Positions 1 through 8,207 of a stretch of 64,000 nucleotides of DNA are shown piece after piece. The notes under the pieces were generated by a model. The model did not search any database and was not told the origin of the DNA. It saw only the letters and a program-made list of their open reading frames with translations. The position numbers and the translations under genes are program-made. Position 1 is the first letter of the stretch, and each line of letters opens with the position of its first letter. The stretch spans positions 186,001 to 250,000 of the forward strand of contig CAYXAA010000001.1 in assembly GCA_964462985.1 (NCBI GenBank). Direction: 5' to 3'. Source of the DNA: CAYXAA01 sp964462985. Lineage in GTDB: Bacteria > Pseudomonadota > Alphaproteobacteria > Rhizobiales > Stappiaceae.

Positions 1-1709
1 AGCAACAGCAGGCGACGCAGACCACCGAACAGGGACAGCCTTCGACCGCGCCTCAACCGGTACCAGGTCCGGGTCAAGCCGATGCACCCACGGCCGGAGC
101 GCCGGCGGCGGGCGGCGGCGCCGTTGTCGTTGACCGGGAGGCCGCGCTGGCGGCAACGCGCCGCGTGGCAATCGAGACGCCGCGCATCTCCGGATCGATC
201 AACCTGACCGGCGGCCGCATCGACGACGTGCGTCTCAAGGATTACCGCGAGACGGTCGAACCGGACAGCGAGACCATCGTGTTGTTCTCGCCGAAGGGCA
301 GCCCGCACCCCTACTACGCCGACTACGGCTGGGTGGCCGAGCCGGGCGCAAATGTGGCGCTGCCAGGTCCTGACACCCTGTGGACCGTGGAAGACGGCGC
401 GAAACTGACGCCGTCGACGCCTGTGACGCTTACCTTCGACAACGGCGCCGGGCTTGTGTTCAAGCGCACGATCGCCATCGACGACAACTACATGTTCTCC
501 GTCAGCCAGTCGGTGGAGAACACCGGAACGGACAGCGTGCGGCTCTACCCTTATGGGCTGATCGCACGACACGGCAGGCCGGAGACGGCCGGCTTCTTCA
601 TCCTGCACGAGGGCATGATCGGTGTCTTCGGCGATGGAGGTCTGTCCGAGATTGACTACGACACGCTCGTCGAGGACGGCAATGTCAATCCCGGCAAGGT
701 CGACCAGGGCTGGCTCGGCATCACCGACAAGTACTGGGCCGCCACGCTGATTCCGACCCCCGGCGAGAGCTTCCAGCCACGCTTTTCTCATGTTCAGGCC
801 ACGGACAACTATCAGGCCGACTTCCTTGGCGACGTGGTCGAGATCGCCGCCGGCGCCACCGGCGAAACGAAGTCGAACCTGTTTGCCGGCGCCAAGGAAG
901 TGAACCTGATCGACGGCTACGAGGCGGCGCTCGGCATCAAGCAGTTCGAGCTCCTGATCGACTGGGGCTGGTTCTACTTCCTGACCAAGCCGATGTTCTT
1001 TGCCATCGACTATCTGTTCAAGCTGGTCGGGAACTTCGGCGTGGCCATTTTGTTGGTTACCGTCATCATCAAGGCGATTTTCTTCCCGCTCGCCAACAAG
1101 TCCTACGTATCCATGAGCAAGATGAAGCTCGTGCAGCCGCAGATGACGGAGATCCGCGAGCGCTACAAGGACGACAGGGCCAAGCAGCAGCAGGCCCTCA
1201 TGGAGCTCTATAAGAAGGAGAAGATCAACCCGCTGGCCGGCTGTTTGCCGATCCTGATCCAGATCCCGGTGTTCTTCGCGCTCTACAAGGTGCTGTTTGT
1301 CACCATCGAAATGCGCCACGCACCATTCTTCGGCTGGATCCGGGATCTCTCCGCTCCCGATCCGACCACCATCTTCAACCTGTTCGGCCTGATCCCATGG
1401 GATCCGCCTTCGTTGCTCATGCTCGGCGTCTGGCCGTTGATCATGGGCGTGACCATGTTCGTGCAGATGAAGATGAACCCGGCACCGCCGGATCCCACCC
1501 AACAGATGATCTTCACCTGGATGCCGGTGATCTTCACCTTCATGCTGGCATCGTTCCCGGCGGGTCTAGTGATCTACTGGGCCTGGAACAACACGCTCTC
1601 GATTGCGCAGCAGTACATCATCATGCGGCGCCAGGGCGTCAAGGTCGAGCTCTGGGACAACTTGCGCTCGACGTTCAAACGCCAGAAGCCGAAGGGCGAG
1701 GCGAGCTGA
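1..1709 (+). CDS. yidC: Membrane protein insertase YidC (5' end outside window)
   Basis: YidC/Oxa1-family insertase that folds inner-membrane proteins alone or with SecYEG. The reading frame is open from base 3, so only the C-terminal ~568 residues are visible and the first membrane segment lies outside the window. A Pro/Gln/Ala-rich linker comes first, then the large periplasmic beta-sandwich domain (to about base 930). The conserved five-helix insertase core follows from about base 960, including the cytoplasmic helical hairpin (about 1105-1235) and the GCLPILIQIPVFFALYK segment typical of YidC. The tail is basic (KRQKPKGEAS). In many relatives yidC is followed by engB on the same strand. 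Here it is followed by an acetyltransferase gene, and engB lies 8 kb away on the other strand. The family call is secure. Confidence 0.97.
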   Translation, partial: QQQATQTTEQGQPSTAPQPVPGPGQADAPTAGAPAAGGGAVVVDREAALAATRRVAIETPRISGSINLTGGRIDDVRLKDYRETVEPDSETIVLFSPKGSPHPYYADYGWVAEPGANVALPGPDTLWTVEDGAKLTPSTPVTLTFDNGAGLVFKRTIAIDDNYMFSVSQSVENTGTDSVRLYPYGLIARHGRPETAGFFILHEGMIGVFGDGGLSEIDYDTLVEDGNVNPGKVDQGWLGITDKYWAATLIPTPGESFQPRFSHVQATDNYQADFLGDVVEIAAGATGETKSNLFAGAKEVNLIDGYEAALGIKQFELLIDWGWFYFLTKPMFFAIDYLFKLVGNFGVAILLVTVIIKAIFFPLANKSYVSMSKMKLVQPQMTEIRERYKDDRAKQQQALMELYKKEKINPLAGCLPILIQIPVFFALYKVLFVTIEMRHAPFFGWIRDLSAPDPTTIFNLFGLIPWDPPSLLMLGVWPLIMGVTMFVQMKMNPAPPDPTQQMIFTWMPVIFTFMLASFPAGLVIYWAWNNTLSIAQQYIIMRRQGVKVELWDNLRSTFKRQKPKGEAS

Positions 1710-1716
1710 CGAGACC

Positions 1717-1739
1717 GCGGCCGTCTGAAGGGCGGCCGC
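1717..1739 (+). terminator. Possible terminator hairpin after yidC
   Basis: A GC-rich stem with 6-bp arms (GCGGCC and GGCCGC) begins 7 bp after the yidC stop codon. There is no downstream T-run, so it is a weak intrinsic-terminator candidate, as is common in GC-rich alphaproteobacteria. Confidence 0.3.
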
Positions 1740-1983
1740 CGCCAGCCATGGTGCTTCGCGCGTGAAGCTACTCCGGTTCGCCATCAACGAAGAGGTTATT
1801 GGTCGCCATGATCAGGTAGTGCGGACCCGTGCTCCGGGATGAACGCGGGAACAGGCTTCCGCCAAAGTTCCCTCTGCAGGGCGTGATCGCCTTGCGCCCC
1901 GGAATTCCAGACGGGTCAGACAGCGCCGCTGGCTTGGCATCCTGCTGGCCGGTTCCTTCTGTTCCAGCGCCTGGAAAACTCCG
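1740..1983. other. Intergenic region yidC-acetyltransferase
   Basis: About 245 bp with no convincing gene. The short open frames here look unlike protein. I see no clear promoter or repeat. Confidence 0.5.
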
Positions 1984-2631
1984 ATGCACGGTCCGAGCCC
2001 TGAAACGCTTCATCCACTGCGGGGCGAGCCGCACACCGTCTTCCTCAAGGCCGTGGTCACGCGGCCGAACATCATCGTCGGCGACTACAGCTACTATCAC
2101 GATCCCGAAGGCGCCGCGGCGTTCGAGGAGCGCTGCGTCCGCTACCACTACGATTTCATCGGCGACCGGCTGGTGATCGGCCGCTTCTGCGCGCTTGCGA
2201 CCGGCATCCAGTTCATCATGAACGGCGCCAATCACGCCCTGTCCGGATTTTCGACCTATCCGTTCAACATCTTCGAGGCCGGCTGGCAGGTCGGCTTCGA
2301 TCCCAAGGCCTTCGAGCAGGGGCTGCGAGGGGACACGGTGGTCGGCAACGACGTGTGGCTCGGCCGCGAGGCGACGATCCTGCCGGGTGTCACCATCGGC
2401 GATGGCGCGGTTGTCGGGGCCAAGGCGGTGGTCGCCGCCGACGTTCCGCCCTTTGCGGTGGTCGTCGGCAATCCTGCCCGCGTCGTCCGGCATCGGTTTC
2501 CGGCGGACGTGGTGACGCGCCTCCTCGAGGTCTCCTGGTGGCACTGGCCGGCCGAGAAGATCACGCGCCACCTCGACGCGATCCGCGGCGCTGACCTCGA
2601 CCGGCTGCAGCAGGCGGCAGAAGCCACGTAA
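1984..2631 (+). CDS. CatB/Vat-type xenobiotic O-acetyltransferase (hexapeptide fold)
   Basis: A 215-residue protein of the left-handed beta-helix acetyltransferase superfamily, in the XAT branch that includes type B chloramphenicol and streptogramin acetyltransferases. Visible signs are the N-terminal GDYSYYHDP segment, and MNGANHALSGFSTYPF, which carries the family's catalytic-type His in NH. Hexapeptide repeats follow (GNDVWLGREATILPGVTIGDGAVVGAKAVV), then the end of the coil (PPFAVVVGNPARVVRHRF) and a C-terminal helix. The length matches the family (about 210). It presumably transfers acetyl from acetyl-CoA to a hydroxyl on a small molecule. Chromosomal members often have unknown natural substrates, so antibiotic resistance should not be assumed. 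The start is the first ATG that gives the family N-terminus. No strong Shine-Dalgarno is seen. Confidence 0.85.
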   Translation: MHGPSPETLHPLRGEPHTVFLKAVVTRPNIIVGDYSYYHDPEGAAAFEERCVRYHYDFIGDRLVIGRFCALATGIQFIMNGANHALSGFSTYPFNIFEAGWQVGFDPKAFEQGLRGDTVVGNDVWLGREATILPGVTIGDGAVVGAKAVVAADVPPFAVVVGNPARVVRHRFPADVVTRLLEVSWWHWPAEKITRHLDAIRGADLDRLQQAAEAT

Positions 2632-2647
2632 GGCTCGTTGCCGCCTT

Positions 2648-3241
2648 CTAGAGTCCGCTGATGCGACTGATCACCTCGCCGATCAGCAGGCTGAGAAGCA
2701 GATCGAGCACGACCACACCAATTGCCAGCCCGACCGGCGCCTTCAATGCGATCCGCGCCACCTGGTAGCGGTAGTGCATCACGATCGCCATGGCCGCGAG
2801 CGTGAGGACGATCATGACCGGCGCGGTGACGATATCGAGCAGATAGAGCAGCGCCGGCAGCGTGAAGGGTATGACCGCGATCAGCGATGTCCAGTTCCGG
2901 GCGACGATGAAGGCGGCATAGCCGTGGCTGATCGCGAGCGGGCGCGCCAGCACCGCGAGCAGCAGCGGCAGCATGACCCAGTCGATAGCGAAGCCGAACA
3001 ACTGGGCAACGGCGAATCGGCCATCGGGGAACTCGTCGGACGGAACCGGGATCTCCGAAAGAATCAGACGGCGCTCCGCGAGCAGCGAGACGACAAACGG
3101 CGGCAACAGCAGAAAGAACACCTGGAAGGAGCGCCAGAATCCGTCGACCGACAGATCGAAGGCGTTCATCCCGTCCGGGCGCCCCCGGAACAGCGCCCAG
3201 GATCCGACAAGGGAACGGCGGATCTCATCGGCATTCAGCAT
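2648..3241 (-). CDS. Conserved hypothetical integral membrane protein
   Basis: A 197-residue protein with about five hydrophobic helices (roughly residues 40-60, 85-105, 118-140, 143-160 and 172-195) and no catalytic motif I recognise. The upstream ATG at 3265 has no ribosome site. The ATG at 3241 is preceded by AGGAG at a 10-nt distance, so I use it. It ends convergently with the acetyltransferase gene (16 bp apart) and lies 208 bp downstream of dapE on the same strand. An inner-membrane location is inferred and the function is unknown. Confidence 0.75.
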   Translation of the reverse strand: MLNADEIRRSLVGSWALFRGRPDGMNAFDLSVDGFWRSFQVFFLLLPPFVVSLLAERRLILSEIPVPSDEFPDGRFAVAQLFGFAIDWVMLPLLLAVLARPLAISHGYAAFIVARNWTSLIAVIPFTLPALLYLLDIVTAPVMIVLTLAAMAIVMHYRYQVARIALKAPVGLAIGVVVLDLLLSLLIGEVISRISGL

Positions 3242-3449
3242 GGGTATCACGCTCCTGCGTTCCATCGGACAGACACCGCCGCCGCCCGCATACGATGGCC
3301 GAATGGTCCTCGGGCCGACTTTGTCATCATCGTGACAGCCTGACGCCGGCAGGCGCGCTTACCGGCCCGCGTGACGCGCCAGCGGCGCACTCAGCCGCCA
3401 CGAGATGATCATCGAGGGGGCGCCGTTGTCCCAGCGTCCCTTCGATCTA

Positions 3450-4622
3450 CTAGTCTTTGGAGAAGAACGCGGCAAGAAAACGCCGATAAATCGCGGCAAG
3501 CCGGTCGAGGTCGGCGAGAGCGACCCGCTCGTCGACCTTGTGCATCGTTTGTCCGACCAAGCCGAACTCCACTACGGAGCAGTAGTCCTTGATGAAACGG
3601 GCATCCGATGTGCCGCCACCGGTGGACAGCTCCGGGCGCCGGCCGGTCTCCGCCTCGATCGCGCCAACGAGTTGGGCAATCAGCCGGTCGTCCCGCGTGA
3701 GGAAGCTCTCGCTGGCATCGCGGCGAAACGCGACCGCCCAATTGAGCCCGGCTGGGGCGGCCGCCTGCAAGGTGGCAGTGATGACGTCCTTCAGCCGACC
3801 GAGCGTCCATTCGTCGTTGAAACGCACGTTGAAGCAGGCCGTCGCCCGGGCCGGGATCACGTTGCTCGCCGGATTGCCGACGTCGATCGAGGTGAACTCC
3901 AGATTCGATGGCTGGAAGTGGCCGTTGCCTTCGTCGAGCTTCAGCGCTTGAAGCGCGCCAGCGAGCGTCAGCAGCCCCGGGATCGGGTTCTTCGCCAGGT
4001 GCGGATAGGCAACATGCCCCTGCACGCCGGTCACCGTGATCGTGCCAGAAAGCGAGCCGCGACGACCGATCTTAATTGCATCGCCGAGCGCTTCGGGGTT
4101 GGTGGGCTCGCCAACAATGCAGGCATCGAACCGGTGACCCTGCTCGGTCGCCCAGGCGAGCAGCTTGGCGGTGCCGTTCACGGCCGGTCCTTCCTCGTCC
4201 CCCGTGATCAAAAAGGACATGGTGCCGCCGAAGTCCGGCCCGTACTCGGCGACAAAGCCGAGCGCGGCGGCGATAAAGGCGGCAATGCCACCCTTCATGT
4301 CGACGGCGCCGCGGCCGTAAAGCGTGCCATCCGCGATGTCGCCGGCGAATGGCGGTCGGGTCCAGGCCGATTCGTCCCCCGGCGGCACCACGTCGGTGTG
4401 TCCGGCGAACACAAAATGCGGCGCGCCGGAGCCGATCGTGGCAAACAGGTTTTCGACGTCCGGTGTGTCAGCATCGGAGAACGTGACGCGGTTCACAGCA
4501 AATCCGGCCGGTGCAAGCAGCCGCTCCAGCAGAGCCAGCGCGCCGCCCTCGACCGGTGTTACGGACGGGCAGCGCAGGAGATCGCGCGCGATTGCGGCGG
4601 CGGGGGAGAGGGGCTCGATCAT
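3450..4622 (-). CDS. dapE: Succinyl-diaminopimelate desuccinylase
   Basis: Di-zinc M20 peptidase-family enzyme that hydrolyses N-succinyl-L,L-diaminopimelate to L,L-DAP and succinate, for lysine and peptidoglycan synthesis in the cytoplasm. At 390 residues it is slightly longer than the usual 375-380. Metal and catalytic residues are visible: AGHTDVV (His75, Asp77), GRGAVDMKGG (Asp108), GDEEGP (Glu143/144), GEPT (Glu172) and a late His in QTMHKVDE (361). The lid or dimerisation domain lies between about 185 and 300. It is 37 bp downstream of a DUF805 gene and follows dapD on the same strand, consistent with a succinylase-branch DAP cluster. Confidence 0.97.
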   Translation of the reverse strand: MIEPLSPAAAIARDLLRCPSVTPVEGGALALLERLLAPAGFAVNRVTFSDADTPDVENLFATIGSGAPHFVFAGHTDVVPPGDESAWTRPPFAGDIADGTLYGRGAVDMKGGIAAFIAAALGFVAEYGPDFGGTMSFLITGDEEGPAVNGTAKLLAWATEQGHRFDACIVGEPTNPEALGDAIKIGRRGSLSGTITVTGVQGHVAYPHLAKNPIPGLLTLAGALQALKLDEGNGHFQPSNLEFTSIDVGNPASNVIPARATACFNVRFNDEWTLGRLKDVITATLQAAAPAGLNWAVAFRRDASESFLTRDDRLIAQLVGAIEAETGRRPELSTGGGTSDARFIKDYCSVVEFGLVGQTMHKVDERVALADLDRLAAIYRRFLAAFFSKD

Positions 4623-4659
4623 GGCGCGGATGCAGCTGTAGCAGGGGACAATTGGACGG

Positions 4660-5112
4660 TCAGTCCGGCGAATTCGCGCCTCCGGATCGCGGCGGGCCGA
4701 TCCATTTCGCGTTGGGGCGCGGGCCGTAGCGGTTCGGGCCCTTGGACGAGGGAATGAAGCCGAGCACCACGACCATCAGGACGTTGACGATCGGCAGCAG
4801 GATCAACAAGCCAAGCAGGCCAGGAAGGTTAAGATCCTGCAGGCGCTTGATGACGAGCGCGAGCTCGACCCACTGTACCGCGAAGATCAGGAGCGGCACG
4901 AGCGGGTTGGATTCGACGAAGTCGACGATGGTAAGCTCGGTGATATCCGCCGACCAATCAATCGAGCGGATCCAAATCGAGAATGGAATGCCCATCAGCG
5001 CCCAGACCAGCGCGAAGGCAAGCCAATAAGGTTGGCGCGACACGCGGCCGAAGGGCGAGAACAGCAGCCAGAGGGGACCGAGACGGCCGGATGGGAGTCT
5101 TTGCTCGGACAT
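4660..5112 (-). CDS. DUF805 family membrane protein
   Basis: A 150-residue protein with the DUF805 layout: an N-terminal LFSPFGRVSRQPYW box, three to four membrane helices, the conserved KRLQDLNLPGLLGLL stretch, and a C-terminal KGPNRYGPRPN box that is usual in the family. It sits between dapD (41 bp) and dapE (37 bp) on the same strand, so it is probably cotranscribed with them. Family members have no established biochemical role. Nothing visible ties it to DAP synthesis beyond its position. Confidence 0.88.
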   Translation of the reverse strand: MSEQRLPSGRLGPLWLLFSPFGRVSRQPYWLAFALVWALMGIPFSIWIRSIDWSADITELTIVDFVESNPLVPLLIFAVQWVELALVIKRLQDLNLPGLLGLLILLPIVNVLMVVVLGFIPSSKGPNRYGPRPNAKWIGPPRSGGANSPD

Positions 5113-5153
5113 GATCGGCCCTTGGACTTACTGGCGAAACGGCTTTGTACGGT

Positions 5154-6011
5154 TCAGTCGCGCAACAGGTCGTTGATCGAGGTCTTGGAACGGGTTTGCT
5201 CGTCGACCCGCTTGACGATCACCGCGCAATACAGGCCCGGACCGGGCGAGCCATCCGGCAGTGGCTTGCCCGGGAGAGTGCCCGGAACCACCACCGAATA
5301 GGGCGGGACGCGACCGACGAAGACTTCTCCGGTGGCGCGGTCGATAATCTTTGTCGAGGCGCCGATGAAGACACCCATCGACAGCACCGACCCCTCGCCG
5401 ACCACGACGCCTTCGACCACTTCAGAGCGAGCACCGATGAAGCAATTGTCCTCGATGATCACCGGGCCGGCCTGCAGCGGCTCCAGCACGCCTCCGATGC
5501 CGACGCCTCCCGACAGATGCACATTCTTGCCGATCTGAGCGCAGGAGCCGACCGTAACCCAGGTATCCACCATGGTGCCCTCGTCGACATAAGCTCCGAG
5601 GTTGACGAACGACGGCATCAGGATCACGCCCCTGGCGATATAGGCCGAGCGGCGCACGATGCAATTCGGCACGGCTCGGAACCCGGCTTCCTCGAAATCG
5701 ACGCCACACCAACCATCGAACTTGGACGGCACCTTGTCCCACCATACCGCGTCACCGGGACCACCCGGGATCACCTCCATCGGGTTGAGGCGAAACGACA
5801 GCAGCACTGCCTTCTTGACCCACTGATTCACAACCCAATCGTTTCCGCGCTTTTCCGCAACGCGCAGTTCGCCACGATCAAGCAGATTGAGCACGGTCGT
5901 CACTGCGTCACGCACCACGCCCTTGGTGGAGGTGTCGATGCTGGCCCGATCGTCGAAGGCGGCGTCGATCACGGCGGCAAGATCAGCGCGATCGCCGTTG
6001 GCATGGGTCAT
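5154..6011 (-). CDS. dapD: Tetrahydrodipicolinate N-succinyltransferase
   Basis: Transfers succinyl from succinyl-CoA to tetrahydrodipicolinate, the committed step of the succinylase route to meso-DAP and lysine. Choosing the ATG at 6011 gives 285 residues, the usual length for alphaproteobacterial DapD. The open frame extends 34 codons further upstream, but that extension is unlike the family. An N-terminal helical domain is followed by the left-handed beta-helix with hexapeptide repeats (for example GVGIGGVLEPLQAGPVIIED) and the family signature IGARSEVVEGVVVGEGSVLSMG. A C-terminal extension ends in SINDLLRD. It is the first gene of the dapD-DUF805-dapE run. The leader contains a strong stem-loop at 6034-6056. 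Confidence 0.96.
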   Translation of the reverse strand: MTHANGDRADLAAVIDAAFDDRASIDTSTKGVVRDAVTTVLNLLDRGELRVAEKRGNDWVVNQWVKKAVLLSFRLNPMEVIPGGPGDAVWWDKVPSKFDGWCGVDFEEAGFRAVPNCIVRRSAYIARGVILMPSFVNLGAYVDEGTMVDTWVTVGSCAQIGKNVHLSGGVGIGGVLEPLQAGPVIIEDNCFIGARSEVVEGVVVGEGSVLSMGVFIGASTKIIDRATGEVFVGRVPPYSVVVPGTLPGKPLPDGSPGPGLYCAVIVKRVDEQTRSKTSINDLLRD

Positions 6012-6033
6012 GGAAGCGGCATCCCCGTCTATG

Positions 6034-6056
6034 GATCGTCCCGATCGGGAACGATC
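6034..6056 (-). promoter_or_regulatory. Stem-loop in the dapD leader
   Basis: A near-perfect inverted repeat (GATCGT arm, inner 10-bp palindrome CCCGATCGGG, one bulged A, ACGATC arm) lies 23 bp upstream of the dapD start. It could be an operator or an mRNA hairpin. No known lysine-riboswitch features are visible. Confidence 0.35.
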
Positions 6057-6532
6057 GTGCCAATCACCGAAGCAGACGCCGCACCCTACATCGGGCAAGG
6101 CGTGCTCACACAAGTCGGCCGGACCTAAGCCCCCACGGGGGCCGAAGTCAATACGCTCAAGCGGATGGGTCGGCGGCGGGTCTCGAGGAAGCGCAATTCC
6201 GCCGCGGCAGTCTATGGTTCCCGCGATGTCAGCAGCGGCGCTTACCGGCAGCGCGCGGTGATCGCTCTGCTGGGCGAGATGGCCGAAATACGTTACCGAT
6301 CAGACATTGGCCGTCGACGGCAGCATGGGTGCCAAGGGCCTCTTGCTCGTCGGCCCGCGCGGCGGACGGACTGATCGAGCTAGCCGGGTGGTGCCGCCGG
6401 CAAAGCCCCGCGCAGCAACGGCTGGCGCTTTCCTGATTGCCGGTCATAGCCAGCGGCCGGATTGCACGATAAGTCTTGCCTCGCAAGGATCTCCCTTGCC
6501 CTCGCCTCCTCCCCCTGCCTGCGGATCCACCG
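6057..6532. other. Intergenic region between dapD and the EamA permease
   Basis: About 475 bp without a credible gene. It must hold the divergent promoters of dapD (minus) and the permease (plus). It contains a second GC hairpin at 6129-6142 (GCCCCC, AC loop, GGGGGC). Short open frames on both strands have poor protein character. Confidence 0.5.
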
Positions 6533-7441
6533 ATGGACCTTTGGATTCCAATCACGATCGCCGCCGCCTTTTGTCAGAACCTGCGCTCGGCCTTGCAGCG
6601 GCACCTCAAGGGACAACTCGGCACGACGGGCGCCACTTTCGTGCGATTCGCCTACGGATTTCCCGTCGCTCTTGCCTATCTGGGGGCGTTGCACTGGGGC
6701 GCCGGGTATCCGGTGCCGGACATCAACCCGATCTTCCTCGCCGCTGGCATGATCGGAGGCATCGCCCAGATCGTCGCAACCTTCCTGCTCATCCATCTGT
6801 TTTCCTTTCGGAATTTCGCCGTCGGCACCGCATATTCCAAGACGGAGCCGGTGCAGGCTGCCTTATTCGGGATGGTAATCCTGGGTGAGTCGGTGACGGT
6901 CCCGGCGGCGATCGCGATCGTTATCGGAGTTGCCGGCGTGGTTCTGATCTCCGTGGCGCGCAGCCCCTTGAGCTTCAAGTCCGCGGCCGCCGCTCTGGCG
7001 AGTCGCCCCGCGTTGATCGGTCTCGCCTCGGCTGCGGTCTTCGGTCTCTCGGCGGTGAGCTACCGCGCCGCGTCGGTGTCACTCGGTGGCCCTAATTACC
7101 TGATGCAGGCCGGTTTCGCCCTTGCCTTCGTGACGCTGTTCCAGACGGTCGTGATGACGGTTTGGATGGCCTGGCGCGAGCCGGCTGAGCTCCGGGCGAG
7201 CCTCGCTGCCTGGCGCATCGCAGGCCTCGTCGGCCTCGTCGGCGTCCTGGGTTCGGCGGGCTGGTTCACCGCGATGACCCTGCAGAACGTCGCCTACGTG
7301 CGAGCACTCGGGCAGATCGAGCTCATCTTCACCTTTGCCGCCTCATGGTTCGCGTTCCGCGAGCGCATCAACCTGCAGGAAGTCCTCGGCTGCCTGCTCA
7401 TTGTCTTCGGTATTCTCGTGCTGCTGCTCGCATCCTCGTAG
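6533..7441 (+). CDS. EamA-family (DMT superfamily) permease
   Basis: A 302-residue, ten-helix transporter of the drug/metabolite superfamily, made of two EamA repeats (about residues 3-135 and 150-298). Each repeat has the usual terminal helix with a conserved Glu (AYSKTEPVQAALFGMVILGE in the first; LGQIELIFTFAASWFAFRE in the second). Substrates of this superfamily range over amino acids, metabolites and drugs. Nothing in the sequence decides which applies. The start at 6533 gives the conserved MDLWIPITIAAAF N-terminus. An ATG 19 codons earlier would add a non-family, Pro-rich leader. It interrupts an otherwise minus-strand block of biosynthetic genes, suggesting an insertion between dapD and the HAD gene. 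Confidence 0.85.
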   Translation: MDLWIPITIAAAFCQNLRSALQRHLKGQLGTTGATFVRFAYGFPVALAYLGALHWGAGYPVPDINPIFLAAGMIGGIAQIVATFLLIHLFSFRNFAVGTAYSKTEPVQAALFGMVILGESVTVPAAIAIVIGVAGVVLISVARSPLSFKSAAAALASRPALIGLASAAVFGLSAVSYRAASVSLGGPNYLMQAGFALAFVTLFQTVVMTVWMAWREPAELRASLAAWRIAGLVGLVGVLGSAGWFTAMTLQNVAYVRALGQIELIFTFAASWFAFRERINLQEVLGCLLIVFGILVLLLASS

Positions 7442-7454
7442 ATCAAGCGCAAAC

Positions 7455-8207
7455 TTACGGGTCGGACGCGATGGCGCCCCGCACCGCCGTGAGAAAATCA
7501 GCCAGGTTGTCGGTGACAAACTCGATATGGGGGGCGTCGTCGCCTTCCATCTCCCAATCCTCGCGGAACACTTCGCGTGTCCCCTCGGGAACGACCAGAA
7601 CCGTGCGCATGCCGAGTCGGTGCGGGACTTTCAGATTACGCGCAAGATCCTCGAACATCGCCGCTCGCGCCGGAGACACTCCGGTCTTTGCCAGAAAACG
7701 CTCATAGGTTTCCCGGTTGGGCTTGGGCATCAGCCCGGCGGCGACGATGTCGAAGATGTCGTCGAAATGTTCCGATACGCCAAGGCGTGCCGCAGCCCGC
7801 TCGGCATGGCCGCGGTCGCCGTTGGTGAAGATGAACTTCTTGCCCGGCAGGGCGGCGATTGCCGAACCCAGCGCAGGATCGGGGGTGATCGGCGAATAGT
7901 CGATGTCGTGAACAAATTCGAGGAACTGGTCCGGATCGATGTCATACTCGCTCATCAGGCCGCGTAGCGTCGTGCCATAGTCGCGATAGAAGTCCTTCTG
8001 CTTGCGCTGTGCCTCGTCCTTGGCGATGCCGAGAAACCTCGCAACAAAGTCGGAAATCCGGTCGTCAATCTGTGCGAACAGGTTTGTGTGCGCCGGGTAG
8101 AGGGTGTTGTCGAGGTCGAACACCCAGGCCTCCACGCCGGTGAAGTTGCGCAGATCGTGAAGATGCGCGTGGGCTCCCTCCGACGCAACGGGCTTTGTCT
8201 CTGTCAC
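7455..8207 (-). CDS. Pyrimidine 5'-nucleotidase, HAD family
   Basis: A 250-residue HAD-superfamily phosphatase of the pyrimidine 5'-nucleotidase (SDT1-like) type. Motif I is FDLDNTLYP (about residue 31), motif II is FTNGD, motif III is the Lys of MPKPNRETYE and motif IV is MFEDLARNL. A helical cap lies between motifs I and II. The GTG start overlaps the argB stop by 4 bp (GTGA), so it is probably translationally coupled to argB. It likely dephosphorylates nucleoside monophosphates or related phosphates. The exact substrate and the link to arginine synthesis are not evident from sequence. Confidence 0.88.
   Translation of the reverse strand: MTETKPVASEGAHAHLHDLRNFTGVEAWVFDLDNTLYPAHTNLFAQIDDRISDFVARFLGIAKDEAQRKQKDFYRDYGTTLRGLMSEYDIDPDQFLEFVHDIDYSPITPDPALGSAIAALPGKKFIFTNGDRGHAERAAARLGVSEHFDDIFDIVAAGLMPKPNRETYERFLAKTGVSPARAAMFEDLARNLKVPHRLGMRTVLVVPEGTREVFREDWEMEGDDAPHIEFVTDNLADFLTAVRGAIASDP

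Noticed and set aside
1768..2571. A 267-codon minus-strand open frame opposite the acetyltransferase
   Set aside because: The plus-strand hexapeptide repeats are unmistakable. The antisense product is compositionally odd.
1984..2631. Antibiotic resistance gene call (catB/vat)
   Set aside because: The fold is shared, but chromosomal homologs with unknown substrates are common. No mobile element or resistance context is present.
3405..4757. A 450-codon plus-strand open frame
   Set aside because: It is antisense to dapE, is rich in Arg/Gly/Ala, has no domain, and arises from the codon bias of the GC-rich gene on the other strand.
6229..6555. Possible 108-residue gene in the dapD-permease gap
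   Set aside because: Arg/Gly/Pro-rich, no ribosome site, and it overlaps the start of the permease gene antisense.
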